DNA from: Haliscomenobacter hydrossis DSM 1100
GTDB lineage: Bacteria > Bacteroidota > Bacteroidia > Chitinophagales > Saprospiraceae
DNA length: 64,000 nucleotides
NCBI RefSeq assembly: GCF_000212735.1
Contig: NC_015510.1
Coordinates: 1,984,001 to 2,048,000, forward strand
Reading direction: 5' to 3'
Each line of letters opens with the position of its first letter. Position 1 is the stretch's first letter. A program made the translations under genes and the position numbers. Below are positions 24,833 through 33,904 of the stretch, one piece after another. The notes beneath the pieces are model-generated. The model searched no databases and was not told where the DNA came from. It worked only from the letters and a program-made list of their open reading frames with translations.

Positions 24833-24892
24833 CCCACGACTAAAGTCATGGGTTATACTGTGTGTGTGGCCTCCCACGACTGAAGTCGTGGG
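24833..24892. repeat. pair of CCCACGACTnAAGTCGTGGG hairpins
   Basis: A 20-base palindrome with one mismatch (24833-24852) and a perfect one, CCCACGACTGAAGTCGTGGG (24873-24892), are separated by 20 bases rich in TG. The unit resembles REP hairpins used by IS200-like or RAYT enzymes. They lie in the gap between the Lrp stop and the dehydrogenase start. Confidence 0.75.
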
Positions 24893-24936
24893 TTGGCGAA
24901 GTTTACATATAATTTTGCAAGCTGGCGATGCACACC

Positions 24937-25422
24937 CTAACCCACACTCACACTCACACCTGTTCTTCCCCATTTATAGACTTTCAGGTACATGTTGATT
25001 TCGTATTTGCGCACGTGGCTGATTTTGTCCATTTGGCTGCGCAAAATGTCCATCAGGTGGGTATTGTCGCGGCACATGACGTTGATTTCCAGTTGGAAGT
25101 CGCCGGTACGGAGGGCAAGGAAGCTGACTTCGGGCAGTTCCAGCAGTTCCTGGGCAACCCTTTCCACATTGGCCACGGTATCCACTTGCACTTGAATGGC
25201 GGCGTAGGCATTGAGTCCTACCCTTTCTGGTTCTACCCGGCCAACAATGGTGAGGATGCCACAATCCACGAGGTTCATGTAGCGCTTGCTGACGGTGCTA
25301 ACCGCCATTCCCATTTCTTTGGCCAAGTCAGAAAAAGATTTTCGACCGTCTGCTTGCAAGGATTGCAAAATGATCTGATCGATTTCGTCTGGTTGGTAAT
25401 GATTTGAATTGGTGTTTTCCAA
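24937..25422 (-). CDS. Lrp/AsnC family transcriptional regulator
   Basis: The protein has about 161 residues. It begins with an HTH (DEIDQIILQSLQADGRKSFSDLAKEMGMAVSTVSKRYMNLVDCGIL) and continues with an AsnC/RAM effector domain (LNAYAAIQVQVDTV, FLALRTGDFQLEINVMCRD, MYLKVYKWG). No ATG is available: TTG at 25422 fits the usual short N-terminus, TTG at 25455 gives 11 more residues. The last five residues come from an ACACTC-type repeat. It is divergent from the GntP permease and upstream of the dehydrogenase/aminotransferase cluster, and is likely to control both, perhaps in response to an amino acid. Confidence 0.88.
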   Translation of the reverse strand: MENTNSNHYQPDEIDQIILQSLQADGRKSFSDLAKEMGMAVSTVSKRYMNLVDCGILTIVGRVEPERVGLNAYAAIQVQVDTVANVERVAQELLELPEVSFLALRTGDFQLEINVMCRDNTHLMDILRSQMDKISHVRKYEINMYLKVYKWGRTGVSVSVG

Positions 25423-25492
25423 TGTGGGTTGTATTATTGGAGTAAAAATATACAATCCTTTGAAACGAGAGGGATCGGGAAGAAAAAATTTT

Positions 25493-25523
25493 GATTTCGC
25501 TGGTCGAAAATCGAATTTTTTTT
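25493..25523 (+). terminator. possible attenuator hairpin before the permease gene
   Basis: GATTTCG pairs with CGAAAATC (one bulged A) around CTGGT and is followed by GAATTTTTTTT. It lies 34 bases before the permease ATG at 25557. It could be a leader terminator, or chance in AT-rich DNA. Confidence 0.35.
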
Positions 25524-25556
25524 GAACATCTCGTCCTTTTAAGCAAAATATGGCCT

Positions 25557-26894
25557 ATGTCTACCCTCTGGTTGTGCAGTTTGTTGTTTGGTAGTGTCGG
25601 ATTTATCGTGTGGTGTACGGCGCGTTGGCGCATGAATCCCTTTTTGGTTTTGTTTCTTACCGCTTTGCTGTTGGGACTCATTTCAGGGATGCCTCTGGAC
25701 AAAATAGTGGAGACCCTAAAGGATGGTTTTGGTGAAACCATGAAAAAAATTGGCTTGGTCATCATTCTCGGCACGGTGCTGGGGGTGCTGCTGGAGCGTA
25801 GTGGTGCAACCTTGCGGATGGCGAATTTCATTCTCGGCCTGGTGGGGGAAAAACGGGCACCCGCCGCCCTGTCCATCACAGGCTTTTTAGTAGGCTTGCC
25901 GATTTTTTGCGATTCGGGGTTCATCATCCTCAATGGGCTCAAACAATCCCTGGTGAAGCGCACTACTTTTGGCATGCCCTTGATGACTTTGTGTTTGGCA
26001 ACCTCACTTTACGGGGTACATTGCCTGGTGCCTCCTCATCCGGGCATTGCGGCTGCGGGAGCAACACTGGGGGCGGATTTGGGGATGGTCATGCTGTTAG
26101 GGATCGTGATTTCGATTCCATTGACGGTCTTGGGTTACTTTTGGGCGCTGCGTTTTGGCACAAAAATAGTAGATGACTCTGTTCCAAAGGAGGAAGAAAA
26201 TCCAGTCGATCCGGGGCCCTTGCCCTCCAGTTGGCGTGCCTTTTTTCCGGTATTACTGCCCATTTTTTTGATTGGATTAAAGTCAGTCGCGTTTCTGGGA
26301 GTAGCCCCAGATGCGGAAAAGAGCGCGTGGTTGAAAATGCTGAGTTTGATTGGTGATCCGGTGATTGCCTTACTCTGTGCCATTGGACTGGCAGTCATTT
26401 TGTTGTCTACGCACAAGAGCCAAAAGTCCATCCAAAAATGGTTTGGCGAAGGGGTAGAAAAGGCTGGACCAATTCTGGCGATCATTGCGGGAGGAGGCAC
26501 TTTTGGGGCCATGCTCAAAGCGGCAGACCTGAGTGGCGCGCTGGCCGAAAGTATTGCCTCCTGGCAACTGGGTTTGTTTTTTCCTTTCTTGTTGGCGATG
26601 GTGCTCAAAACGGCACAAGGTTCTTCAACTGTTGCGGTGATAACCGCCGCGACGATTGTGGCTCCGGCGCTGTCGAGTTTGGGCTTGGATAACGAATGGG
26701 GGCGGGTTTTGGCGGTGTTGTCCCTGGGTGCAGGTTCGATGGTCGTTTCACACGCCAATGACGCGTATTTCTGGGTGATTTCAACTTTCTCGAACCTGCG
26801 CTCGGATGTCATGTTCAAGTTATATACGCCAGTGACCGCGTTGATGGGAGTGGCAGCACAGTTGATCATTTGGGTTTTAAGTCTTGTATTTTAA
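25557..26894 (+). CDS. GntP family gluconate/organic-acid permease
   Basis: The protein has 445 residues from the ATG at 25557 (MSTLWLCSLLFG); the frame is open 22 codons further up but these are not hydrophobic like a GntP start. About 12 membrane spans are visible. Family marks are GLISGMPLDKIVETLKDGFGETMKKIGLVIILGTVLGVLLERSG, GLPIFCDSGFIIL, LVPPHPGIAAAG and AQGSSTVAVITAATI near the end, with HANDAYFW. These proteins import gluconate or related sugar acids by proton symport; some take amino or hydroxy acids. The divergent Lrp gene and amine catabolism next door suggest an acid substrate of that pathway, which is inference. Confidence 0.93.
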   Translation: MSTLWLCSLLFGSVGFIVWCTARWRMNPFLVLFLTALLLGLISGMPLDKIVETLKDGFGETMKKIGLVIILGTVLGVLLERSGATLRMANFILGLVGEKRAPAALSITGFLVGLPIFCDSGFIILNGLKQSLVKRTTFGMPLMTLCLATSLYGVHCLVPPHPGIAAAGATLGADLGMVMLLGIVISIPLTVLGYFWALRFGTKIVDDSVPKEEENPVDPGPLPSSWRAFFPVLLPIFLIGLKSVAFLGVAPDAEKSAWLKMLSLIGDPVIALLCAIGLAVILLSTHKSQKSIQKWFGEGVEKAGPILAIIAGGGTFGAMLKAADLSGALAESIASWQLGLFFPFLLAMVLKTAQGSSTVAVITAATIVAPALSSLGLDNEWGRVLAVLSLGAGSMVVSHANDAYFWVISTFSNLRSDVMFKLYTPVTALMGVAAQLIIWVLSLVF

Positions 26895-26972
26895 GTTTGT
26901 CAATGGTGCGGAGTAAAGCAGGTGTTTCATTCTGAAAAAATGATAAATTTTACCCTATTCAATAGATGTTAC

Positions 26973-29093
26973 ATGAACAAGTTGGCTCTGATTCTATTTT
27001 GCCTCCTGTGCTGCTCTTTTCTTCAGGCACAAAAACCCATTCTACCCAGCGACCAATCCGAGTGGTGGAAACGCAACAACCTGCGGCTCATTCAAATGAA
27101 CCTTCCTGACTACGAGGCGGCCACGATTGATGCCGATACCATTGTCAAAGATTTGCTCACTTTCTCGGCCAATACCCTGATCATCAATGCCGGAGGCATC
27201 ATGGCTTTTTATGAAAGCAAGCTGGATTTTCACTACCTCAACCCCTACATGAAGCCCGGCGAATTGGGACGGATTGTAACGCGTTGCCATGAAAAAGGTA
27301 TCCGGGTGATCGTAAGATTCGACTTTAGCCGGGCAGATGCCAGCATCTTCCAAAAACATCCCGACTGGTTTTACCTCTCCCCTGCCGGCAAAAGAATGAT
27401 CAATACCGACAAATACGTAGTGAGTATCAATGCACCCTACGTGCAGGAAAAGGCCTTTGAAATCATCGCCGAAGTCATCGACAACTACAATGTGGACGGC
27501 ATTTTCCTCAACATGCCCGGCTACCAAACCCGCAACTCCTATGAAAACACCTATGAAGGGATCGACCAGAACCCTTATGATAAAGCTGCCTTTAAAAAAT
27601 GGAGTGGAGGATTGGAACTCCCCCTTAAGGAAGACAAAAACGATCCCGTTTTCCGGAAATACGAAGATTTTAAAAAAGAAAGCATCAGCTTATGGTCAAA
27701 AAGGCTGCACGAAACCGTGAAAGGACGCAAAAAGAAAGTGGCCATTTGCACCTACCTTGAAGACTACGTGGACATCATCCGCCACGAAAGCCAGACCCAT
27801 GGCTTACCCTACTGGCCTTACACGGGCAGCGACAATACCAACCACATTGAACAAACTTTTCCAGACAAGATTATCAGCAATGCCAGCATCCAGCAGATCT
27901 CTTTCCGCAGCCGCTACAATGCCGCCGAACCCGAAGAAATAGCCATCCGTTTGTGGGAAAACCTGGCCAACGGTTCGGGAACCGACGTGAGCCTGATGGG
28001 TGACCTGCGGGGTTATGAAGACGAGCGGAATTTTGCCGTGATGAAAAAAATCTACGGTTTCCAAAAAAAATGGGAGCCTTATTTCGGCAAATACGAGTCC
28101 GTGGCCAAAATTGCAGTCATCGCTCCGGGTTATTGGCCGAGCGGATTGCCCATGGAAGAATACCGTGGCATCCAGCTGATGTTGAAAGAGGCACACATTC
28201 CTTTTGACATCATTCAGGACAATCACCTCGCCAAACTTCAGGAAAAACTCAAAAAATACCAGGTATTAATCCTGCCAGACATCCAATATTTATCGGCTAA
28301 AGATTTGCAGGCATTGCAAAAACTTTCAAACGAGGGCGTTCAGTTGATGGCCACCAACCGCAGCCTCTTTGATGCCCCCACTGAATTGAAAAGTCTGTTT
28401 GGAGCCACCATCGAAAAAGACGTAAACGACGGCGATGGCAATTACCTGCGCCCGGATAACCCCCAAATCTTCACCCATTTTGTTGGGCAAAGTATGGTAC
28501 ACTTCAAGTACAATCTCGGTTTGTATCATTTTGAAAAAACCGACCAGGTTTTACTACCGATTCTGGCCAAAGGTCGTCCTGGCCCGCCGGAGTTGATCGG
28601 AGGTCACGATCCCATCAACTTTTATGCCGCAGGAATCCATCAGACTAGCCAAAGTCACAATATCCTGATGCCCCTCAATATTGGCCGCATCTATTACCAA
28701 ACTGGCTACGAACAACACAAATTCCTTTTTCTGGATCTGTTAAAACACCTCTATCCCGCAGTCGATCAACAGCTCATCAGCAAGGCTCACCCACGGGTTG
28801 AAATGATCCTGAATGAATACATGCCGAATACCACAGCAGTAAACATCGCCACCCCATTCCGTTCGGCTGGACATATCTTGCACCTGATCAATTTGACTGG
28901 CTTTAGTGGGAATACTTATTTCGAGCCCCTGCCCATACTTGATACCGAAGTGAAAATTCAACTGGATTACCGTCCCCGTAAAGTTTGGAGCCTCCGCACG
29001 GAGAAGACCTTGCCTTTTGTATACCAGAGCGGCTACATCAGCTTCAACATTGCTCGCCTAAGCGATTACGAAGGGATTGTTTTGGAAAGGTGA
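26973..29093 (+). CDS. secreted glycoside-hydrolase-like protein (GHL6 type)
   Basis: The protein has 706 residues from the ATG at 26973, with a signal peptide (LALILFCLLCCSFLQA-Q). The N-terminal 350 residues look like a TIM barrel: LLTFSANTLIINAGGIMAFY, CHEKGIRVIVRFDFSRA, HPDWFYLSP, NYNVDGIFLNMPGYQ. Such proteins are called hypothetical glycosyl hydrolase 6. A flavodoxin-like or beta-galactosidase-trimerisation-like part follows (IAVIAPGYWP, FDIIQDNHLAKL, YQVLILPDIQYLS), then a beta-sandwich C-terminus with WSLRTEKTLPF. It would act on sugars outside the cell or in the periplasm; the substrate is not known. It lies after the permease with a 78-base gap and before a convergent hairpin. Confidence 0.75.
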   Translation: MNKLALILFCLLCCSFLQAQKPILPSDQSEWWKRNNLRLIQMNLPDYEAATIDADTIVKDLLTFSANTLIINAGGIMAFYESKLDFHYLNPYMKPGELGRIVTRCHEKGIRVIVRFDFSRADASIFQKHPDWFYLSPAGKRMINTDKYVVSINAPYVQEKAFEIIAEVIDNYNVDGIFLNMPGYQTRNSYENTYEGIDQNPYDKAAFKKWSGGLELPLKEDKNDPVFRKYEDFKKESISLWSKRLHETVKGRKKKVAICTYLEDYVDIIRHESQTHGLPYWPYTGSDNTNHIEQTFPDKIISNASIQQISFRSRYNAAEPEEIAIRLWENLANGSGTDVSLMGDLRGYEDERNFAVMKKIYGFQKKWEPYFGKYESVAKIAVIAPGYWPSGLPMEEYRGIQLMLKEAHIPFDIIQDNHLAKLQEKLKKYQVLILPDIQYLSAKDLQALQKLSNEGVQLMATNRSLFDAPTELKSLFGATIEKDVNDGDGNYLRPDNPQIFTHFVGQSMVHFKYNLGLYHFEKTDQVLLPILAKGRPGPPELIGGHDPINFYAAGIHQTSQSHNILMPLNIGRIYYQTGYEQHKFLFLDLLKHLYPAVDQQLISKAHPRVEMILNEYMPNTTAVNIATPFRSAGHILHLINLTGFSGNTYFEPLPILDTEVKIQLDYRPRKVWSLRTEKTLPFVYQSGYISFNIARLSDYEGIVLER

Positions 29094-29102
29094 GCAGGAA
29101 AC

Positions 29103-29284
29103 ATTCGTCATCCCGAATTTTTTAGTGCAACAAAAGCGACACTTTTTTAACACAAAGGGCACAAAGAAAGGCACAAGGAACACAATGCAGCACTTGTCTT
29201 TGTGCACTTTGTGCTTTCCTTTGTGTCCTTTGTGCTACTTTTTTGATCCGCTTTGGTCTTTTTAAAAATTCGGGTTGATTCATG
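29103..29284. repeat. about 180-bp palindromic intergenic repeat, copy 2
   Basis: It starts TCGTCATCCCGAATTTTTTAG and ends TTTAAAAATTCGGGTTGATTCA, with the same CACAAAG and GCACTTTGTGCTTTCCTTTG core as 9820-10000. Identity between the copies is high, with changes mostly in the outer loop. It separates the convergent ends of the glycoside-hydrolase-like gene and lepA, a likely bidirectional terminator. Confidence 0.8.
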
Positions 29285-29285
29285 T

Positions 29286-31079
29286 TTAATCCGTCAATTT
29301 CAATACATCCAAAAATGCCTTCTGCGGCACTTCTACACTACCAATCTGACGCATCTTTTTCTTTCCTTCTTTCTGCTTTTCAAGCAGTTTACGTTTACGC
29401 GAGATGTCCCCACCATAACACTTGGCCGTTACGTCTTTGCGCAGGGCGGAGATGGTTTCACGGGCAATAATCTTGGCACCCACGGCCGCCTGGATGGCAA
29501 TGAGAAATTGTTGGCGGGGCAGCAGTTCTTTGAGGCGCGTACAAATCTTGCGGCCAAACGACTCTGCCTTGGAGCGGTGAACCAGTGCTGAAAGTGCATC
29601 CACATTTTCGCCATTCAACTTGATCTCCAGTTTGACCAGGTCGGAAGCCCGGTAGTCGATCATGGAATAGTCGAAAGAAGCATACCCGCGCGAAATTGAT
29701 TTGAGGCGATCGTAAAAATCGAATACAATTTCGGCCAGTGGCAACTCAAAAGTCAACTCAACCCGGTACGTCGTAAGGTAAGTTTGGCGCGTCAGAATTC
29801 CCCGTTTTTCCATACACAGGGTCATGATCGTCCCGATGTATTCCGGTTTGGTAATGATTTGCGCACGGATATAAGGTTCTTGTACTTCTTGCAGGTAGTT
29901 GGGATCCGGAAGATCAGCTGGAGTGCGTACCGGAAAGGCTTCCCCTTTGGTATTGGTTGCAAAATACGATACGTTGGGTACGGTCGTAATTACTTCCATG
30001 TTGAATTCCCGCGAAAGGCGTTCCTGAATGATCTCCAGGTGCAACATGCCCAGGAAACCACAACGGAAACCAAAACCCAGTGCTACGGAAGTTTCGGGTT
30101 CAAAGACCAGCGAAGCATCGTTGAGCTGGAGTTTTTCAAGGCTATCGCGCAGGTCTTCAAAATCATCGTTGTCGATGGGGAAAAGGCCCGCAAATACCAT
30201 CGGTTTGACATCCTCAAAACCGTGGATGGCTTCCGTACAAGGATTGATCGCGTTGGTGATGGTATCCCCTACTTTGATCTCGCGTGATTCCTTGATGCCT
30301 GTAATAATGTATCCCACGTTGCCCGCTTCCAAATAGGGCTGCGGAATCAGGTTCATTTGCAGAATCCCCAATTCGTCGACCTCATATTCTTTACTGGTGT
30401 GGAAAAACCGAACTTTTTCACCTTTGCGCATGCGCCCATTGAGGATGCGGAAATAGGCAATTACCCCCCGGAAAGAGTTGAATACGGAGTCAAAAATAAG
30501 TGCTTGCAGGGGGGCTTCGGGGTCTCCTTTGGGTGCCGGGACGCGGTTTACCACTGCGGTCATAATTTCTTGAATGCCGATTCCCGTTTTGCCGGAGGCC
30601 AACAAAATGTCTTCTTTGGTGCAACCAATCAGGTCGATGATCTGGTCGGAGACCTCATCGATCATGGCGCTTTCCATGTCAATTTTATTCAACACCGGAA
30701 TGATTTCCAGGTCGTGCTCAATAGCGAGGTAAAGGTTGGAAATGGTCTGTGCCTGAATGCCTTGGGATGCATCTACGAGCAAGAGCGCCCCTTCACAAGC
30801 GGCAATCGAACGGGATACTTCATAGGAAAAGTCAACGTGACCGGGGGTATCGATCATATTGAAGACATATACTTCCCCATCGGTATGCACATAGCGCATT
30901 TGGATGGCGTGGCTTTTGATGGTGATCCCACGCTCGCGCTCCAGATCCATGTTATCCAGGGTCTGGGCAACCATGTTGCGCTTGTCAATGGTTTTAGTGA
31001 ATTCCAACAAACGGTCAGACAAGGTACTTTTACCGTGGTCGATATGGGCAATTACACAAAAATTTCGAATGTTCTTCAT
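29286..31079 (-). CDS. lepA: elongation factor 4 (LepA), ribosome back-translocating GTPase
   Basis: The protein has 597 residues from the ATG at 31079 ([20 protein letters not shown]); 45 upstream codons are spurious. The G domain has HIDHGKST (P-loop), [17 protein letters not shown] and NKIDM. Later blocks [21 protein letters not shown] and the C-terminal LepA-specific [18 protein letters not shown] are all present, so the length and domains are complete. It helps rearrange stalled or mis-translocated ribosomes at high salt or low temperature. Cytoplasmic and membrane-associated. Confidence 0.98.
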   Translation of the reverse strand: MKNIRNFCVIAHIDHGKSTLSDRLLEFTKTIDKRNMVAQTLDNMDLERERGITIKSHAIQMRYVHTDGEVYVFNMIDTPGHVDFSYEVSRSIAACEGALLLVDASQGIQAQTISNLYLAIEHDLEIIPVLNKIDMESAMIDEVSDQIIDLIGCTKEDILLASGKTGIGIQEIMTAVVNRVPAPKGDPEAPLQALIFDSVFNSFRGVIAYFRILNGRMRKGEKVRFFHTSKEYEVDELGILQMNLIPQPYLEAGNVGYIITGIKESREIKVGDTITNAINPCTEAIHGFEDVKPMVFAGLFPIDNDDFEDLRDSLEKLQLNDASLVFEPETSVALGFGFRCGFLGMLHLEIIQERLSREFNMEVITTVPNVSYFATNTKGEAFPVRTPADLPDPNYLQEVQEPYIRAQIITKPEYIGTIMTLCMEKRGILTRQTYLTTYRVELTFELPLAEIVFDFYDRLKSISRGYASFDYSMIDYRASDLVKLEIKLNGENVDALSALVHRSKAESFGRKICTRLKELLPRQQFLIAIQAAVGAKIIARETISALRKDVTAKCYGGDISRKRKLLEKQKEGKKKMRQIGSVEVPQKAFLDVLKLTD

Positions 31080-31276
31080 ATTCCCTCTATATACGTACCT
31101 ACACGAAACAAGTTTCGGGGCATTTGGATCGCAAAGTTCTAAAAAAATCTGGAAATCTATGCTTCCGAATTTCGGGGCAAAGGTAGGAATATTATTGAAA
31201 AGAAGGTACAGCACTTTAAGGGTACTGCACCTCTAACAGCTATTGAATGGTTAAAGTAAGTGCTTTGGAGCGCCAT

Positions 31277-32170
31277 TTAGTGTGCCACTCGTTTTTTTGG
31301 CGCAGCCTGGTTGACAATTTGTTCAAACATAGCCGCAGTGCTGATTGCTTCACCCGTTGTGGCCTCGTCGTCGTCATCTTCATTGACAGCAGCAGGGTGA
31401 ACCCTCAACTTGGGATTCGTGGAGATAAAATCCAATTCATTGTATTCGTAAATTGACCATTCTCCCCATTTGTACTCCAGGGCAGTCAGGCTTTCGATCC
31501 AATCTCCGGAATTGAGGTAAGTGATGGGTTTGCCATTGCGCTCTAGCGATTTGATTTGAGCACGGTGAATATGGCCACAAACCACGTAATCGTAGCCCTT
31601 TTCGGCAGCCAATTCGATGGCTTTTTCTTCAAAATCGTCGACAAATTTGATGGCTTCTTTTACGCTGTATTTTATTTTTTGGGAAAAAGACAAGCGGGGA
31701 AGCCCAAAGAACGCCCTTAGTTTATTGATCCAGCGGTTGAATACAATCAAATAATCGTACCCCTTGCCCCCTAACTTGGAGATGAAAGGAGAATATTTGA
31801 TGAACAAATCAAAAATGTCTCCATGAAAAATCCAGTAAGATTTTCCTTTGATTTGTAACTCCAGCGTGTCGCGAAGGTGGATGTTGCCCGAAGAAAAGTT
31901 GGAATACCGCCGCAAGGCGTCATCGTGATTGCCCGTGATGTAGTAGACCTGAGTGCCTTTGGCCGCCATGCGCAGGATGCGCTGGATGATGTCGAGGTGT
32001 TCTTTCGGAAAGTAACTTTTGCGGAATTGCCACATGTCAATGAAATCTCCATTGAGGATCAGTGCACCTACTTTGATGTTTCTCAAGTAGTTGAGTAATT
32101 CTACGGCGTGGCAACCGTAGGTTCCAAGATGTGCATCAGACAGTATTACAATATCGAGTTCCCTTTTCAT
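31277..32170 (-). CDS. UDP-2,3-diacylglucosamine diphosphatase-like metallophosphoesterase
   Basis: The protein has 297 residues with the full calcineurin-like set: SDAHLG (11-16), LNGDFIDMW, TGNHDD, FHGDIFD and CGHIHRA. The FFGLPRLSFSQKIKYSVKEA insert and size fit the LpxH-like enzymes of Bacteroidota, which split UDP-2,3-diacylglucosamine to lipid X in lipid A synthesis on the inner membrane. It could instead be a related phosphatase. It is separated from lepA by about 200 bases with no gene, and the C-terminal tail (PAAVNEDDDDEATTGEA) is acidic and unusual. Confidence 0.85.
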   Translation of the reverse strand: MKRELDIVILSDAHLGTYGCHAVELLNYLRNIKVGALILNGDFIDMWQFRKSYFPKEHLDIIQRILRMAAKGTQVYYITGNHDDALRRYSNFSSGNIHLRDTLELQIKGKSYWIFHGDIFDLFIKYSPFISKLGGKGYDYLIVFNRWINKLRAFFGLPRLSFSQKIKYSVKEAIKFVDDFEEKAIELAAEKGYDYVVCGHIHRAQIKSLERNGKPITYLNSGDWIESLTALEYKWGEWSIYEYNELDFISTNPKLRVHPAAVNEDDDDEATTGEAISTAAMFEQIVNQAAPKKRVAH

Positions 32171-32331
32171 TTTGCCTATCGTGGTCGTCCAGTGGATTTT
32201 GAATAGGACAAAAGTGCGAACCTTATATTAACTGAATATGAACAATTGATTATTAAATGATTAAAAATGAGTCAAAAGATAATAGCTGTTCCGATTTTTA
32301 CTTATATGCAAAAATCGAAACAGTCTAAAGA

Positions 32332-32751
32332 CTAGTTGGCTGGAACCAAGATGCGGGTAAATTGCGGCCCTGGATCTGATACGGAGTGGAGATAAATGGT
32401 GTCTCGCGCAATTCTCTGGATACGAGACACTTGCGGCCCTTCAATCAGGTCCATTACCAATTCTTTTCCATTGTTTTGTACGTGCCAATTGCCTTTTTGT
32501 AAGGTATCATCGAGTTGAAATACGGCAGAACCATCGTCAAACAGGTCGAGTTTGGCCAGGCTTAAAGCCTGCATCATCGTTTCCATGTAACTACGCTGAG
32601 CGGGGTCTGTTTGGTCTTTGAAGTTTTCCTTTTTCATAGAAACCAAATCATAGCGCCAGCTACCGATCAGTTCTTTTTTGACTTTTTGTTCTTTGATACA
32701 AGAACAAAGCAGCAGGGGAAGAAGTAAAAGGGTACTGAGATTTCGGGACAT
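32332..32751 (-). CDS. small lipocalin-like lipoprotein
   Basis: The protein has 139 residues. A short signal peptide ends in the lipobox LLLCSC (Cys about 18). The mature part starts with a helix and then has the pattern ELIGSWRYDLVSM, KLDLFDDGSAVFQLDD, GNWHVQNNGKELVMDL, typical of small lipocalin-like beta-barrels that check stress or hold a ligand. Function unknown. It lies downstream of the AraC gene in the same direction with a 44-base gap and may be co-transcribed. Confidence 0.7.
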   Translation of the reverse strand: MSRNLSTLLLLPLLLCSCIKEQKVKKELIGSWRYDLVSMKKENFKDQTDPAQRSYMETMMQALSLAKLDLFDDGSAVFQLDDTLQKGNWHVQNNGKELVMDLIEGPQVSRIQRIARDTIYLHSVSDPGPQFTRILVPAN

Positions 32752-32795
32752 AATCGTTTTTTTGGATGCGATAAAATGGGATTACGGCTCTGAGC

Positions 32796-33665
32796 CTATT
32801 CTACAATTTTCCGCAAGTTTTGGCGAAAAGCCCGCGGGCTCGTCCCCACCACCAGGCGGAATTGTTTGTTGAAGTGCGACAGGTTGTTGAATCCACTGTC
32901 GTAACTTACGGCGGCGATGCTAAGGTGTTCGTCGGAGAGGAGCTGGCAAGCTTGAGCCACCCGAACCTCGTTCACAAAATGGGTAAAAGTTTTGCCGGTC
33001 AGCCGCTTGAAATAGCGGCAAAAAGCCGGAACGGTCATATTTACTCGACGGGAGACCTCGTCTAAAGTCACTTCCTGTTGAAAATTCGCTTCGACGTATT
33101 CGTAGACTTCCTGGATTCTTTCCAGGTGCTGGGCTTGCACTTCAAAAGCAAAACCATCGGCGTTCAGCGAGCGGTATTCATCGGTTTGGCCCAATACACG
33201 CAATACCTTGATCAATTCCATCAGGCGGTCAAAAGGCTCCATGTGCGCCATAGCGCGCAATTGTGCTCCAGCCCATTCACGGGTTTGCCCATGGAAGATG
33301 ATGCCCTTGCGCGAGCGTTCAAACAGGTGGTGAACTTCACGGAGCTCCGGCGCCTTCAAAAAATCTTTACCCAAAAAGTCTTCTTTCATTTGTACCACGA
33401 TTTCAACCTGGTCCTTGAAGTGCCCCTCGGTAAAACCCAGGTGGGGCAAATTAGGTCCCAAAAAAATCAGGTCGCCGTCTTCGTAATAGGAGATATGATT
33501 GCCAATGTGGCGTTTACCTTTGCCTTTCGAGATGTACACAATTTCGTATTCCGGGTGAAAGTGCCAAAAGGGCTTGTGTACAGGATCCAGGTCCGTAAAT
33601 TCTCGGATGGCGAAGGAACTTCCGAATACTGGATCAATTTTTTCTAACAGTGGTTTCATACTCAA
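32796..33665 (-). CDS. AraC family transcriptional regulator with cupin sensor domain
   Basis: The protein has 289 residues. The N-terminal cupin (HKPFWHFHPEYEIVYISKGKGKRHIGNHISYYEDGDLIFLGP) carries HFHPE-type metal or ligand residues. Residues about 185-285 are two HTH helices (VTLDEVSRRVNMTVPAFCRYFKRLTGKTF and IAAVSYDSGFNNLSHFNKQFRLVVGTSPRAFR). The gene is divergent from the FAD oxidase and phosphonatase-like pair, so it is the likely regulator of that pair, with a signal that may be a small sugar or amine. The dry region 33666-33904 between them has A/T-rich sequence, with no clean -33/-7 seen. Confidence 0.92.
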   Translation of the reverse strand: MSMKPLLEKIDPVFGSSFAIREFTDLDPVHKPFWHFHPEYEIVYISKGKGKRHIGNHISYYEDGDLIFLGPNLPHLGFTEGHFKDQVEIVVQMKEDFLGKDFLKAPELREVHHLFERSRKGIIFHGQTREWAGAQLRAMAHMEPFDRLMELIKVLRVLGQTDEYRSLNADGFAFEVQAQHLERIQEVYEYVEANFQQEVTLDEVSRRVNMTVPAFCRYFKRLTGKTFTHFVNEVRVAQACQLLSDEHLSIAAVSYDSGFNNLSHFNKQFRLVVGTSPRAFRQNLRKIVE

Positions 33666-33904
33666 TTGATCAACTAAAACTGAATTAACTCCTTTTTGAC
33701 GAAAAAATTGTCATAAAGTCAAATTTGCATTACAAATTGGCTCGCAAGTAGCAGGAAAATCGGGAACGAAATGTCGTACTTGTGTAAAACTTAACTTACA
33801 TTTTGCTTACATTTAAAACCAAAAAGATAACAGTTTTGATGATGTGGTCTATTTTTGCGGAAAATTTACCATTAGTCAAAAAACATTTACAATCATTTAA
33901 TTCC

